Assembly: GCA_963920525.1 (NCBI GenBank)
Contig: OY986438.1
Span: 182,098,888-182,162,887, forward strand
Source: Dichetophora obliterata
Taxonomy: Eukaryota > Arthropoda > Insecta > Diptera > Sciomyzidae
DNA length: 64,000 bases
Direction of reading: 5' to 3'
Part shown: positions 1 to 11,291 of the stretch, one piece after another
Position numbering within the stretch: position 1 is the first letter of the stretch
Layout of the letters: every line of letters starts with the position of its first letter
The notes under the pieces: model-generated
The model's input: the letters and a program-made list of their open reading frames with translations, nothing else
Told to the model about the DNA's origin: nothing
The model's database searches: none
Position numbers and translations under genes: made by a program

Positions 1-882
1 ATGTCTCAGTAGTCACAATGGAATGCCCCATAAAATAAATTTGTCAATTTTTCATACACTCTAAAAAGTTTTTGTTGAAATTTACTACAATAGTTGTAGA
101 CAACAGTTAAGCTATTATAGCTAAAGTAAATTTACACACCCTATTTAATTCAACATATTTAAGGTATTCACAAGGTGTGCTATAATGTCATATTGTCCAC
201 AAATTTAACAATGGTTTAAACATGTTGTTGTTGCCTTTCAGATGAAAAAGTACTAAAGTATTGTAACCCTGAAAGCTATGTTAATTGTAGTGTCGTAATC
301 ATTCAGCCATTATAACGTCCAAAATATGTTGTTTGCACCAACCGGCTATTTTTTATCCTTTTAACTTTCTTTTGGCATTGCAATTAAAAACATTTATTTT
401 CGCTAGATTTGTATTAGCTGATTGAGAATTCACATAACACAATAAATTATGCGGTGTTGTTCACACTAGCTATATATTTTTATGATTTTAACTTAAGACA
501 TATGACTTTCTGCTACCTTGTGAATATCCTAATGGTTTTTTCGACATGTAATAAAGATCAACAGTAAAGAATTTAATGTAATTTAGATATTTTAGTAAAA
601 TTAAATCTTAGTTGTTTAATGTAACTAAAATTTTTAAAGTGCTATAACAAAATTGCTAGATACTGTCCTGTAAGTAAAAGTAAAAATTCTAATTGTTAAT
701 TTTAAATTGTTTAGTTTTACTACAATTAATGAGATAATTTTAAAATGACTACTACTGTGCAGATAGCAATCTTATAGAAATATTTTTCAATAAAAACTGT
801 TGTTAACCAGCTCGTTCTACAATTGTAATTCATTTCATAAAATTATTAAAACAATTTATATATAATGCACAAAAGCTCTTAC
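1..882. other. AT-rich flank, no gene seen
   Basis: Low-complexity AT-rich DNA. If the exon at 883-919 is real, this is the intron following it on the minus strand. I looked for a next exon in phase 0 on the minus strand and did not find a convincing one. Confidence 0.4.
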
Positions 883-919
883 CTCATTAGAAGCTTTATT
901 AAGAGAATCAGCAACTTGT
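883..919 (-). CDS. Candidate 37-bp internal exon of a host gene
   Basis: Read on the minus strand, a pyrimidine-rich tract ending TTTATTACAG precedes a 37-bp open segment, which is followed by the strong donor GTAAGAG. One leading base completes a codon, then twelve codons read QVADSLNKASNE and end in phase 0. The exon at 2111-2176 ends with two bases (AA) of an unfinished codon, so splicing the two gives AAA (Lys) and keeps the frame open. The joined peptide around the junction, DSAAK/QVADSLNKASNE, looks like an amphipathic helix. I do not recognise the protein. The segment does not resemble any transposon in the window. Splice sites and phase are seen directly; the exon call is inference. 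Confidence 0.55.
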
Positions 920-2110
920 CTGTAATAAAGAATAAAAAACTTGATAAAAATATCTTTTAAATGTAAAATTTTGTCAATCTTAAAACACATAAACAATACA
1001 CACATAAATTCCATAACCACACATAATGCCCAAAGGACTTAACAAAATACAAGCTTTTTAGACATCCTACTGCAATTGCTTATCACAGCTTTCAGAAATA
1101 AGTTCATAATTGAATTTCTATGTCTCTGCACAATATCTTAATAGTTTTGTCAATTCTATTACAACATTTGCATTTTCATATATTTCCACAAACTTGCAAC
1201 AGAATGCACAAAATGTTCATTAGTAAAATCAGAGAAATAAATAATAAATCACAACAAATCTCAAAAAACATTTAGTGTCCAAGGACGAGTCAATCTTACA
1301 GGAAACTAAAGCTAGCTCAACTATCAAAATTCATGACTAAAATGAACAGATTAGACAAAAATATATGTATTTGTTTTCATACACAAAAAGTGGGCCGAAT
1401 AAATGGATGTTGGCATAAAAATTGCATAAATTCTAGTTGCCAAGAAATTTGCATTCAAATGCAGTATAGGCCATTTGAGTGGAGGGAGGTTAAAGAAGGC
1501 ATGCAGAATGAAATAACGGGTATGTCCGACATGAGTTTCTTAATTGAAAGACATTAATTCTCCATGATAGAAATTCAAATAAGATTTTGTTAAAAAATAT
1601 TGGCATACCATAGATACGAATAGGATAAGTTTTAATTGTTTGATAGAGAGCTACATTTTCTTAGATAAAATTAAATTTATTTTAAACTTAATTAAATGCA
1701 TAAAAACTATTAACCTTAATAAACTGAATTCGATCTAAGGCCAGTTAACATGCTAAAGTTTTCAACCCTAATGCTGTGAGCTTGTACTTTTAATGTATTC
1801 TTTTTTTACCAAATAAATTGATATTCCGTTTACTCTTCATGTTTTTATCACTGAAAACTAACATTAAAATTATTGTTTGTCTGCTGTATTAAATAAGGTT
1901 CTTATCCAAATCAGAGAAAAAAAAATTATTATTATCATCATATTTTTAAGACCGAATAACGTATTCATGTCCTTACTTCTCAGGCAGTAATAAAAAAATT
2001 CTCTCAAGTGTTGCTTAAACTTCACCTAATAACAGCCATAATAAAAACGCAAACAAAACGAGGGAAAAAAAAAACTTAATATTGCAATATTGCCACAAGC
2101 ATAACTTTAC
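920..2110 (-). other. Putative 1191-bp intron between the two candidate exons
   Basis: AT-rich with no recognisable element. On the minus strand it begins with GTAAAG after the exon at 2111-2176 and ends TTTATTACAG before 919. A 74-codon plus-strand reading frame at 1333-1557 shows no recognisable motif and is treated as chance. Confidence 0.4.
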
Positions 2111-2176
2111 TTGGCAGCACTGTCAAAATCTTTACCATCATGCTTAGGCAGACAGACACAATCTGAAGAGCAGAAG
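2111..2176 (-). CDS. Candidate 66-bp internal exon of a host gene
   Basis: On the minus strand a long T run ending TTTTTTTTTCAG, with a branch-point-like CTTAAC upstream, leads into a 66-bp segment. One base completes a codon from the previous exon, 21 codons follow, and two bases (AA) are left over before GTAAAG. The peptide starts FCSSDCV and continues CLPKHDGKDFDSAA. Cysteines cluster in the first half and the second half is charged and helical. Read through without splicing, the frame would give Lys then a TAA stop, so a terminal exon is an alternative. The phase match to the exon at 883-919 favours splicing. I cannot name the protein. Any upstream exon must lie to the right, and none was found with confidence in this window. 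Confidence 0.55.
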
Positions 2177-2670
2177 CTGAAAAAAAAACCTAGGAAAGAC
2201 GTTAAGAAAATAGAACAACAAAAAAATGTGCTATCCTAACAATCACCACTTAAATGTCTCAAGTGGTCATGAACATGAAAACAATAAAAACAATAATAAA
2301 ACATGTTAAGCACGCAGTGAATACAAACAAGTCTTAAAAATATTTATAGCTAAAATGAAAAAAAACGACAACAATTCAAACTATATAGTTTATGAGTTGT
2401 GACTATAACAAATATTTGACTGTGTGATGTTTTAAAAGTGATAAGTTTTTAATGTGTTTATAAATAATCATTAATTGTTTTTCACCTTCCTCCTTTAAGC
2501 TGCAATTTGAGAGAACAAAGTCGTGAATTCGTGTAAAGCTGGCGATATTAAGATTTGGTTGAAAACTCAAAATTACGATAGTTTCACTTTTCCAAAACTA
2601 CAGATTTCAATGAACGTTTTCTTGTAGAGAAGACAGAAATATATTACACGTGCAAATGCGTTTATAAAGG
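2177..2670. other. AT-rich DNA upstream of the candidate exon
   Basis: Contains the polypyrimidine tract (on the minus strand) of the exon at 2111-2176 next to 2177. No other gene or repeat structure was recognised. Confidence 0.35.
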
Positions 2671-2914
2671 ATATGAAGCATTATTTCTGAAGTGATACAC
2701 CGAAAACTTAAAAGTATTCCGATTTTGATGAAATTTAAAACATGTGAAGTTCTAGTGGTTATATAGTCATGTCTTTATTGATCATGCTATTTATTTGTTT
2801 GTGGAATAAATTTTAATTGTAGATTTGATATTGTGTTGTGTTAGTTCTTGTGATTTATAATGCCAAATAAAAAAATTTCAATGATATTCAAATGCGCCAA
2901 CCCTTTCAAAATAA

Positions 2915-3388
2915 AAGGTCACCAAAAGATTGCAGCAGTGATCTATGAATTCATCCGTATCCAAAACTTCAGTCTTCAATGTACTTCTATCAGTGTTTTG
3001 CCAAACAGAAAATTCCACTCTTTCAATGAAGTTTTCGTTTAAAAGATTGCTTAGCAAACTCTTAAAAGGCTGTACGTCTGGGCAGGAGTTACAATTGTCA
3101 AAGTGGCATTGGGAAGTAGGTACCTTGCACTTCTTCTAAATCGGTGCAACCATCGGTGTCAGATTCACTTGTTTGAACACTCGTTTTTGTTTCTGCACGA
3201 TCTGGTTTCGGTATCTTGAGGAACTTTAACCTGCATGATGTGCACAATTTTTGATCCTTAAGAAAATGAGCTTGCGCTTCTGAGAGAAGCGACTTCGGAA
3301 TTTTTCTTAGGCCCTTGCCAATTCCATGACTTTTTATTTTGAAAGGGTTGGCGCATTTGAATATCATTGAAATTTTTTTATTTGGCAT
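2915..3388 (-). pseudogene. Truncated ORF of an unassigned transposon, N-terminal part
   Basis: Starts at the ATG at 3388 inside the right arm and reads MPNKKISMIFKCANPFKIK, then a basic stretch, a zinc-binding-like LCTSCRLKF motif, an acidic Ser/Thr-rich linker, and a stop after about 96 codons at 3098. In another frame the minus strand continues coherently with HFDNCNSCPDV and an aromatic VEFSVWQNTDR segment until it meets the left arm at about 2915. This suggests one frameshift near 3105. The Cys motif followed by a CxxCP/SxWxxTDR-type region recalls a repetitive arthropod ORF family of transposon origin, but I cannot name the family with certainty. The gene is truncated where the left arm begins. 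Confidence 0.5.
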
Positions 3389-3480
3389 TATAAATCACAA
3401 GAACTAACACAACACAATATCAAATCTACAATTAAAATTTATTCCACAAACAAATAAATAAAAGCACCTTAATCAATAAG

Positions 3481-4034
3481 AAATCAACAAATTTTTCTAG
3501 GGTGGAGTGAAGATAGGCTAATGTAAACACCACGCTCTGTATCGTGAACATATCAACAAATTGATATGAAAAATTTAATAAGATCTTTATATTAAGGGCA
3601 AAAATTACTTCATTTCACTCCTTTATTACTTTATTATTTAGTTAAAACTGAAATTTTGTGTAATAGTGTTCATATAAATGTACGTAACTTGAAAACCCCA
3701 AGAGACGCCACTCTAAGTGATATATTATTTAAAAGGTAATAAACCCAGACATTTTTTTAAATTATTTTGAAAAAAATCCGAGGAGAGGTATTTTAAGAAA
3801 AATGCATTTCTTTTTTTTTAACCAAAAAAATTTACAAAAAAAAATTATTTTTTCGCAATTTCTTGTAAAAGGTATAAAAACTACGATTTTTTTCTTTCAT
3901 TTGGCGTTTAATTTGTTAAAATCCGCCAATCCGTTAAAAATCTGTAGAAATTTGAAATTGCATTTTCATACACTTAACTCAAAAATTCAACAGCATCTAA
4001 AAAGATAATCCGTTAATCTAGGTCAAAAAAATTT
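3481..4034. mobile_element. Insertion splitting the right arm of the fold-back element
   Basis: This 554-bp AT-rich segment interrupts the right arm exactly where the left arm is continuous (left junction around 2775). Its ends share a weak inverted similarity (AAATTTTT...CTAG). No coding sequence was recognised. A deletion from the left arm is the alternative. Confidence 0.4.
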
Positions 4035-4139
4035 AAGACATGACTATATAACCACTAGAACTTCACATGTTTTAAATTTCATCAAAATCGGAATACTTTT
4101 AAGTTTTCGGTGTATCACTTCAGAAATAATGCTTCATAT

Positions 4140-4661
4140 GTCTAAGTTTTGTTTTGAATAAGCTTTTAAATTTATACTAAATTTAACAATTTTCTAACTC
4201 AGAGATTTATACTGTTCTATCCATGGGAGATAGGTAAGGGGGTGATTTCCCCCCCTAGGCAGTAACAATTTATTAAATATTTTCATATTTAATCAAAAAT
4301 CCGTAAGCTAATATTAAAAAATTTTATGGGAGAGTCAAAAAACTTTCTAAATTGTAATTTCTTGTAAGTTGCGCTCAAACTTAGGAATTTTATAACTTTT
4401 TTAATAAAAACGTCGTTTTTAGTTGTAGGAGTGTAAAATTTAGCAATATACTTTTTTTTAAAAATATATTTATAAATAAAGCTGAACTAAACCATGCATT
4501 TTTAAATAGTAGCCGACGCAGTAATAAGTTACGATACCATTTCATTTGCCCTTGTTCAACAGAAACTTTTCTTCAATACGTATTCTTACACTCAAAAAAT
4601 TTTGTATGTAAACATTACTAAAAACTGCGTCCATTCTACGACTATTATTCGTAGTTTTCAG
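4140..4661. other. AT-rich DNA, no gene
   Basis: Contains a C-rich patch at 4248-4258 and otherwise decayed AT-rich sequence resembling part of 5170-5240 in wording. Nothing further was recognised. Confidence 0.3.
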
Positions 4662-4664
4662 TCA

Positions 4665-7546
4665 GGGGTCGTTTATAAACTACGTTATCAATTTAGGGCA
4701 GGGGAGGGGTTTTGAAATGCACTACGATAAGTAACAGTAGGGGGCGAGGGGTTTCAGATATTGTAACGTGACCAAAAATTGAAAAAAACTAAAAAAAAAT
4801 AATTTAATAATATTTAAGACAAGCTTAATTAACTCGTTGTTACTATGGAAAAATTTTTTTTTATTTTTATTTTTAATTTTCTTTAAAAATAGGGACGATT
4901 TGCAAGAGTGTGATATAGAATAAGGAAAATATGTCGCTCATTTCGTGCAAGACTGTCATAACTCAAAATTTAGTATTTTTCAGGAGAGGCTTATGAAATT
5001 TTGATATGACATCACGACCATTAATTGTAAAGGTCGTAAAATTAACTAAAAATTGTTAAGAATATTTGTAGGCCATTATTATATATTCCACCAAAAATTT
5101 TTCATTTAGCGTTATAGTAATTTTTAAGAAATATTTTTGCAAGTGTCTGTTTGAGTTGTAACATTATTACTACAAAAACTAATTTTTAAAAAATGTTTCA
5201 TTTTTAGTTGTGACGATTTTGCTACAATATGATAACATACTTTTGAGTAAGAGAGATGTCACGTTTTGAGTTGGTACTTTATTACTAAAAAAAATATTAG
5301 GTTACTTGCCTGCATTTTTATTTAAATAATGGTTAATTATAAAATAAGCCGTTTTTGTAAATCATGCAGAAATTTAAAATAAATTTTGGCATAAATAGAA
5401 ATGAAACGTTATTGCTACAAAAAAGTGAAGAAATTGCTAAAAGTCTAAGCGACACTAGTATCTGTAAAACCGTCAATTAACAGCAAATCGGTCTGCGATT
5501 CACTCAAATTAAAGATATGATATCAATGCATATTTCTGTGTATTTAACTCAAAAAACCCAAACTTTGATTTGTGAAGGTCTTGCAAGAAATGAGCGATGT
5601 CTTTTAAGAAAAATATATTTTTATGATTTGAGTAGTTAAAATTTACAATAGTTGTAATAAGTTTCCCTCAGATGGGGTTCTGCATACGAAAAAAATTATT
5701 CTTGAAGGCTAAGCATTTTTTAATACTTACAAAAACAATATGTTAAAAAATTCTAATCGTTACAAAATCAAATTACCATTACATGTTTCTTAATAAAGCA
5801 TCAAATTTTGTGTCAAACAGAAACATTTCTTTTTTTAAATGATACGTCAAATGAAGGAGTATACAAAATGCATTTTCACTTATTATGGTTTTTACAACAA
5901 AAACAACTTTTGCACCGTTCTTGGAAGAAACAAAAATTTGTTGGGCCCTTTTTGAAACAAGATTAAAAATGTATTCAAAACTTTACTGTGCAAGGAATTT
6001 CTATAGTTTTCAAGATATGAGAATGTTTTTGGTGTCAAACAAACGGAAAATTTTTTAACTCTATTATCATTTTTAATCTGTTATGGTAAATTATTATAGG
6101 CCCTAGGACCTGCACATAAGTAGCGTTTCTTTGTGACCTTTCAACTGCATCTCGCCACAACTAAGTTATTTCGGTACTAGAGTACCGAATGCGTGACTAT
6201 GTTGATTTAGATGTGTAGTATTATAGTTTATACTTCTTATGTTATTAAAAACTTCCAGTATCAGACATTTTGAAACTCCTCCACATAAAGTTGATGGCTA
6301 GGATAAAGTGGTGGTAGCCCGAAAACTGCTTTATTTGTTTTTTTCTTTACGTAAAAAACAATTTTACAATTTTTTAAAAACACTAAGACGATCTAAATGA
6401 CGTTACATTCATCAATACATTAAATTTCAAGTGAATTAAAAGAAAAATAGGAAAATAATAATTACAATACAATGAAGATGTAAATAGTGTGAATGAGAAA
6501 CAAAATAATTAAAATTTAATCATCATGTATTTATTTTGCAGTATTTTAAATTTTTGTCATATATGTCAAATGTGAATAAACTAATGACATATATATGAAA
6601 AACTTGGTGTCAACAGTGAGCTTATATTTAAATTTATAAAGTTTTATATGAGAATTCCCAGGAGAACTTAACTTTATCCTCTTCCACGACTTTCATTTTG
6701 AAAGATGGAAAGCTGAAAGGTGAAAGACCTGTTATTGTCAAAGGAATTCTGTGATAAAAAGTTACCTATGTCGCGATCAGAGTCGTAAGGAACCAAAGTG
6801 TCAAGTTTAAGGAAAATATATTCAGAAATTTTCAAGTGATTCGCGTACAGACAGACAGACAAATATTAATGTTAAAAATTACATTTTTGAAACCCACATC
6901 CTTCAAAAAATTCAGCGCAGGATAAAATTTCCAAATAATATTAATTGTACAGATTTTTTTTTACAGTTTTATTATATGTATAAATTTATGCATTTTACAG
7001 CGTAGGTCCACTGATTTTAAGCATAAAAGAAAACAAACAAACGTTTAAATCGGCTTATTAACTCTGTCAAAGACTATGTGAATTTCTTTGCATAAGATAT
7101 CATGATAAAGCTGAATGGGTCAACATAGAATCCGATGAAGAATTATTTATATCATCATTTAAAACTATTCCACCTTCAATCCAAGAGTCGATACTCTCCA
7201 TCACTGGGATTTGTGACGCTAGAAGCTTTGTTGAGGATTCTTGATCATCGACACTTGGAGCGAAGATGGAACAGCTTTAAATGATGTTTTAAATAGTTAT
7301 TATTTTTTTATGTTGTACCTTTAATTTAAATAATCATATATATTTATATAGTCAGTAATACTACATAGTGAAAATTCTGAGTGCTATTGTGTAAAATAAT
7401 ATAATATGTTTAAATCAATTAATTTCTTATTTCATATGTCACATTACTTCAGGGAGTGGTTTTGAAATGCACTACGAAAAGTAACGGAGGGGGAGGGAGG
7501 GGTAAAAAAGTGCTAAAAATCGGTAACGTATTTTATGAACGACCCC
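4665..7546. mobile_element. Candidate 2.9-kb element with GGGGTCGTT termini and TCA duplication
   Basis: The left end reads GGGGTCGTTTATAAACTACG and the right end, reverse-complemented, GGGGTCGTTCATAAAATACG, with similarity over about 32 bp. Both ends are flanked by TCA (4662-4664 and 7547-7549), a possible 3-bp target duplication. A GT/G-rich block (GTTTTGAAATGCACTACGA) is present near both ends in direct orientation (4715 and 7458). Such GGGGTC...TACGT termini are common on insect MITEs. The interior is decayed AT-rich DNA with no transposase. Two separate MITE fragments sharing ends are an alternative to one element. Confidence 0.4.
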
Positions 7547-7679
7547 TCACGAATAGAGTTCGTAGATTGGGCGTTGTTTGGTACATATTACAAATATTTT
7601 ATTCGTATGCGTACACATGTATTTTGTACGAATATACATATTTGTTACATTAACTAATAATGAAAAACAAAACATTCTA

Positions 7680-7757
7680 TCTGAACTGGGTTTGAACCAA
7701 GGTTTTTTAGCTTACGGGCCACGTACTCTTTCAGTAGACTAGGGCCACCATGCAATC
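7680..7757 (-). repeat. SINE fragment, tRNA-derived head
   Basis: On the minus strand there is a tRNA-like A-box region, then CGTGGCCCGTAAG, then a good B box (GGTTCAAACCC, plus 7688-7698). The CGTGGCYCGTAAGC...GGTTCAAA-ACCCAG stretch matches the SINE at 32371, so both belong to one family. Cloverleaf pairing is not preserved, so this is not a functional tRNA gene. Confidence 0.5.
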
Positions 7758-9263
7758 ATACATTTCCTTATATTCGGTAATTGTTCAACAAACCAGGCTG
7801 AAAGATTTCAGTTGTAAATTTTTTAAACTCTACTAATACTTCGTTAATTCTACTAATGCATACGGTCAACCTACAAATGAATTTTTTCTACTAATATTGA
7901 ATTTAATTCGTAAATATTACGAAACCATTAGTAAGTACTACGAATGTAATGAAATAAATTCCGAAGTTATTTGTACGAGAAATTGAGGAACGATAAGGTA
8001 TGATATCCCTATTAGTCGAAGATCATTCGGAGTAACAGATGGCAAGGGGCATTTAAGCCAATAACAAATATAAACTTGGACGATAAGCAAATTTATATTT
8101 TAAAGTAATTATACACAAGAAGAAAACAAACTAAAATATATTTAAAAAACTAAATGTTTTCCCAAAAGTCGGCTAAATAATAGTTTTTTAATTTTTCGTT
8201 AACTTAATTAAATTGCTAACAACCTTGCAGCGTTTAAATTTGAGAAAATTGCAGCGATCTTGGCAAGGGCAAAGCTTCTAATTGAAAAGCGAAAAAAAAA
8301 TTAGGAAATTCTGAATAAAGTATTTCGCGTCACGTGCTTATATTACATCCAGGATTCAGAATCAAGCCTTGCAGGGAGGTTCTGGTATATGTTTAGAAAA
8401 TGAATGGAGCCCAAAACCCATCTATATATGTACAGCTTATTTATTTATACGTTTAGAATTAAAAAAAATTTAATTTTTTTAATAATTCATATAAAAGGTA
8501 TGTTTCCAAACTCGATTTTAGTAACTTGCATGCTGCTAGAACTGATGTATGTTGAAAAAAAAAATAAGTCAGTTGATGTCCATGCGGGGAACATTTCAAG
8601 AATAGCGACAACTCTAATTCCTAATTTCAGGCCAGATAAATTTCAAATCTGATAAATTTCAGGCCGCTCGTAATTGGTTTATGAGTTATAGGCCTCCAAA
8701 ACTGAAAAAATAGTCTGAAAATCTTGCTAGTTTCATTCATTTTTAAAAAGGAAATATTGGGAAATTTTTGTATTCTTATTTGAAAAGTGGAAAATTTTGG
8801 GCTAAATAGAAGTTAATGCGATTTTATTTAAAGCTAAATGAGACATCACATTATTTAATTTACTAAATTGCTTAGAATATCTGTTCAGAAAAAATTTTTT
8901 AAATTACATGATAAAAAAAATTAAATTTGAAAATGTTACGGGCATGATACGGGAAAGATTTTTACCCCCCTTGTTTATAATTTTCTTATTTACACCGTTT
9001 TAGAAAATAAGGCCATAAGAGAAAACTAAAAGAATTTTAAAAATATATGGAAATGCTGATATAAATTGTGCTGTGAAGAAAAGACAAAAAATTATGTTTA
9101 CCTTTTTTTTTTTTTTCTTTCGAAATGCACAGCCCAATTTATATCAGCAATACACACATTAAAAAAATAATATGCAATTCTTTTTGCCAAAACGCAGAAA
9201 TAAGGGGAAAAAGAGTTATTAGCGATCCCTGTTTTTTACAGCTTAATATCATTATTTTAAAAT
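7758..9263. other. AT-rich DNA, no gene
   Basis: No confident coding or repeat structure. Poly-T at 9104-9119. Confidence 0.3.
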
Positions 9264-9358
9264 TTAGGCATTTCGGGATCCCGAAAAATCGCGGGATCAC
9301 GAATTTCAAATTCCAAAATCCCGGGATTTGTCAAAACCCTTCGGGATTGAAAGCCCTA
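9264..9358. repeat. Short CGGGAT-rich repeat element
   Basis: Contains several copies of TCGGGAT or its complement within 95 bp and has similar ends in inverted orientation (TTAGGCATTTCGGGA left; reverse complement of the right end TTAGGGCTTTCAATCCCGA). It shares its motif with the minisatellite element at 16850-17418. Confidence 0.45.
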
Positions 9359-10670
9359 ATTCTTATTGCTTATTGTTGAGCAGCGCTACTGTTTGTTTTT
9401 GCGTTGAAGATGAATATTGCGTTAATAGCTAGTTAAAAGTAACGCAGTAACGCAAAACGGTAGCAATATATTTGCTTTATGCTTATTTCTTGTTTCTTTA
9501 GATTTGTATGCTTTCTAGATACATGGAATTAAAAAGGCATCCATTTTTCAACTTGTCTTGCGTACCAGAAATGTGTTTGTATATCTGAGTTTAAACTGTT
9601 TGCTTGAAGTATAAAACTGAGTAGTTTTAAATCAATTTATGAGCATTATCAGTTCTAAAGATGAGATGCACCCAACGACAAATAAACCCTAGCACACGAA
9701 TTTTCGCAAGTTGTTCATCTTTTACAGAAAAACTATAAGCTATTTATGCCCTGTTTAGGTAAAACGAAGCATTCGTGACAAGCTTCGTTCATTTTCCGAC
9801 TTGATCGTCCTAAATTGGGTCTTTGTAATTTTTTTAGCATCGTCGCCCAACATTACGTTGCATACGATTTTGAATTACTCTTAACGTCAGTTCTTGTCAA
9901 AAACATTATTACCAGATTGTAAAAGTTCAGCATTTAGCGTAAAACTGACAAAAATCTTGAAAATTTTATACTTATTACTTGTATTTTTTATTAGGTAGCA
10001 AAACTTTCTGCATCAGCTTTTTTGGTTATTGAATTATTGACTTTTAGTTGAATTTAAACAGTTTTTAAATTGAATCTGATAATTTATGTTTTTAAAAAGA
10101 CTAAGTGCACTTCATTCATTGTAAATAGTAAATCTTATTATAAGGTGAAAAAAATGTCTTAAAGTAAGCTGCAACAGTTTTAAGACAGCTTTCGTTGAAA
10201 TTACACTCGCCTTTATTTACTGCAAAGTAGCATCCTATACCGTCTTATTTTAAAGCAGTTAAATTGTAAAAGCAGCTTCGCTCTATTTCAGCCCCTATTA
10301 TTAGTAAAAAAGCAACCTATACGTTAAATTAATGTGAGCCCTGCTGAAAATAGGCACGATTTAAAATTTTGAATTTCAACTTCCTACTGTCTGAAATTAA
10401 GGCTGCATAAACTTAATATAAAGACGACTATAACATTAAGGCTATTGATGATTTTAAGGCAGTGTTTAAAATAACACTTAGTTTTTACAGTGTTGTGGAG
10501 GACCTTAGAAGTTTACTTTAGCAGATGGCGTTCCATTTTACATCTGCTTTTGCTCTACTAGCTCCAAAAACTTTTAGCAGCAACTTCCATTTTCAGAACG
10601 ATAATAATTTTGCTCTCGTCAAATTGTGACGTTTCGTTCGAATATTTTTGCTTACAAAGACTCAATTTTA

Positions 10671-11135
10671 AGGCCCAGTTATAATAGACGTAACGTAATG
10701 TAGTGAAATGTCACTGCAGCAGTGTGTTCTGTCACTTACTGTTTCAATCAATAATTTTCTTATACAAGTGATTATGATAGAAGTAACGTAATGTAACGGG
10801 ACGTAAAGATCCGTTGGATTTCGATTTCTACGTTAATTTACATTACGTCTGTTCAAAGAACAACTAAACATTGAGGTTAGATTTGATTATTGCGCTATTT
10901 TATATTGTTGAACTACGCTTTTTGTTGAGTTTTTGTTATTAATGTGATAGTTTTATGTATCCACAGCTATGGATGACGAAGATTTAATTGTATTTGTACA
11001 GGAATGTGCAATTATTTACGACAAACAACTGCCTGGCTACTGCCTATTATAATTGCTACAACGTTTTCTTACATTACGTCCCGTCACGATGACAACATTA
11101 CGTTACTTTACATTACGTCTATTATAACTGGGCCT
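10671..11135. mobile_element. Inner PIF/Harbinger deletion derivative with TTA duplication
   Basis: The left terminus AGGCCCAGTTATAATAGACG is matched by its reverse complement at 11116-11135. TTA flanks both ends (10668-10670, 11136-11138). Repeated CGTAACGTAATGTA motifs lie near both ends, as is usual for transposase-binding subterminal repeats. It sits inside the element at 9747-11288 and keeps a scrap of an accessory MADF-type gene, so it is an internal deletion product of a larger autonomous element and not a MITE of unknown origin. Confidence 0.8.
10969..11052 (+). pseudogene. Start of a MADF-domain accessory protein, truncated
   Basis: Twenty-seven codons from an ATG just after a splice-acceptor-like TATCCACAG. 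The peptide begins MDDEDLIVFVQECAIIYDKQ and continues LPGY. The pattern LIxxVxxxxxIYDKxxPGY is typical of the first helix of MADF (Myb/SANT-like) domains, and PIF/Harbinger elements carry a second gene for such a DNA-binding partner of the transposase. The frame stops at TAA soon after the motif because the rest of the gene has been deleted. Motif and location inside a TTA-flanked Harbinger element support each other. Confidence 0.6.
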
Positions 11136-11291
11136 TTACTCTGAGGTTACGTCTTCGTTTGTCACTGAGTCAGCTGTGTTCGTTTGTGTCTGACATTCTT
11201 CATACATGGATCCAAAACAGCTGATTGCCGCCAGTTGGACGATGCGTACGTGAAATAGACTCATCGTTTGTTTTACCTAAACAGGGCATTA

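Larger units (their letters stand above)
2671..4139. mobile_element. Fold-back transposon derivative with long inverted arms
   Basis: The left arm 2671-2914 is repeated in inverted orientation on the right, in two blocks: 3339-3480 pairs with about 2776-2914, and 4035-4139 pairs with 2671-2775. The right arm is split by 3481-4034, which has no partner on the left and is most simply a later insertion. Both arms carry the same gene start (MPNKKISMIFKCANPFKIK) on opposite strands, so the structure is two copies of one element's 5' end joined head to head. Between the arms lies partial coding sequence on the minus strand. No clear target-site duplication was found. The superfamily is not assigned. 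Confidence 0.65.
9747..11288. mobile_element. Outer PIF/Harbinger-type non-autonomous element
   Basis: The left end TGCCCTGTTTAGGTAAAAC is repeated inverted at the right end (11270-11288). Both ends are flanked by TTA (9744-9746 and 11289-11291), the duplication expected of PIF/Harbinger elements, whose termini often resemble GG(C/G)CCTGTTT. No transposase is present. The element is 1542 bp, or about 1074 bp without the nested element at 10671-11135 and its extra TTA. Confidence 0.7.
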
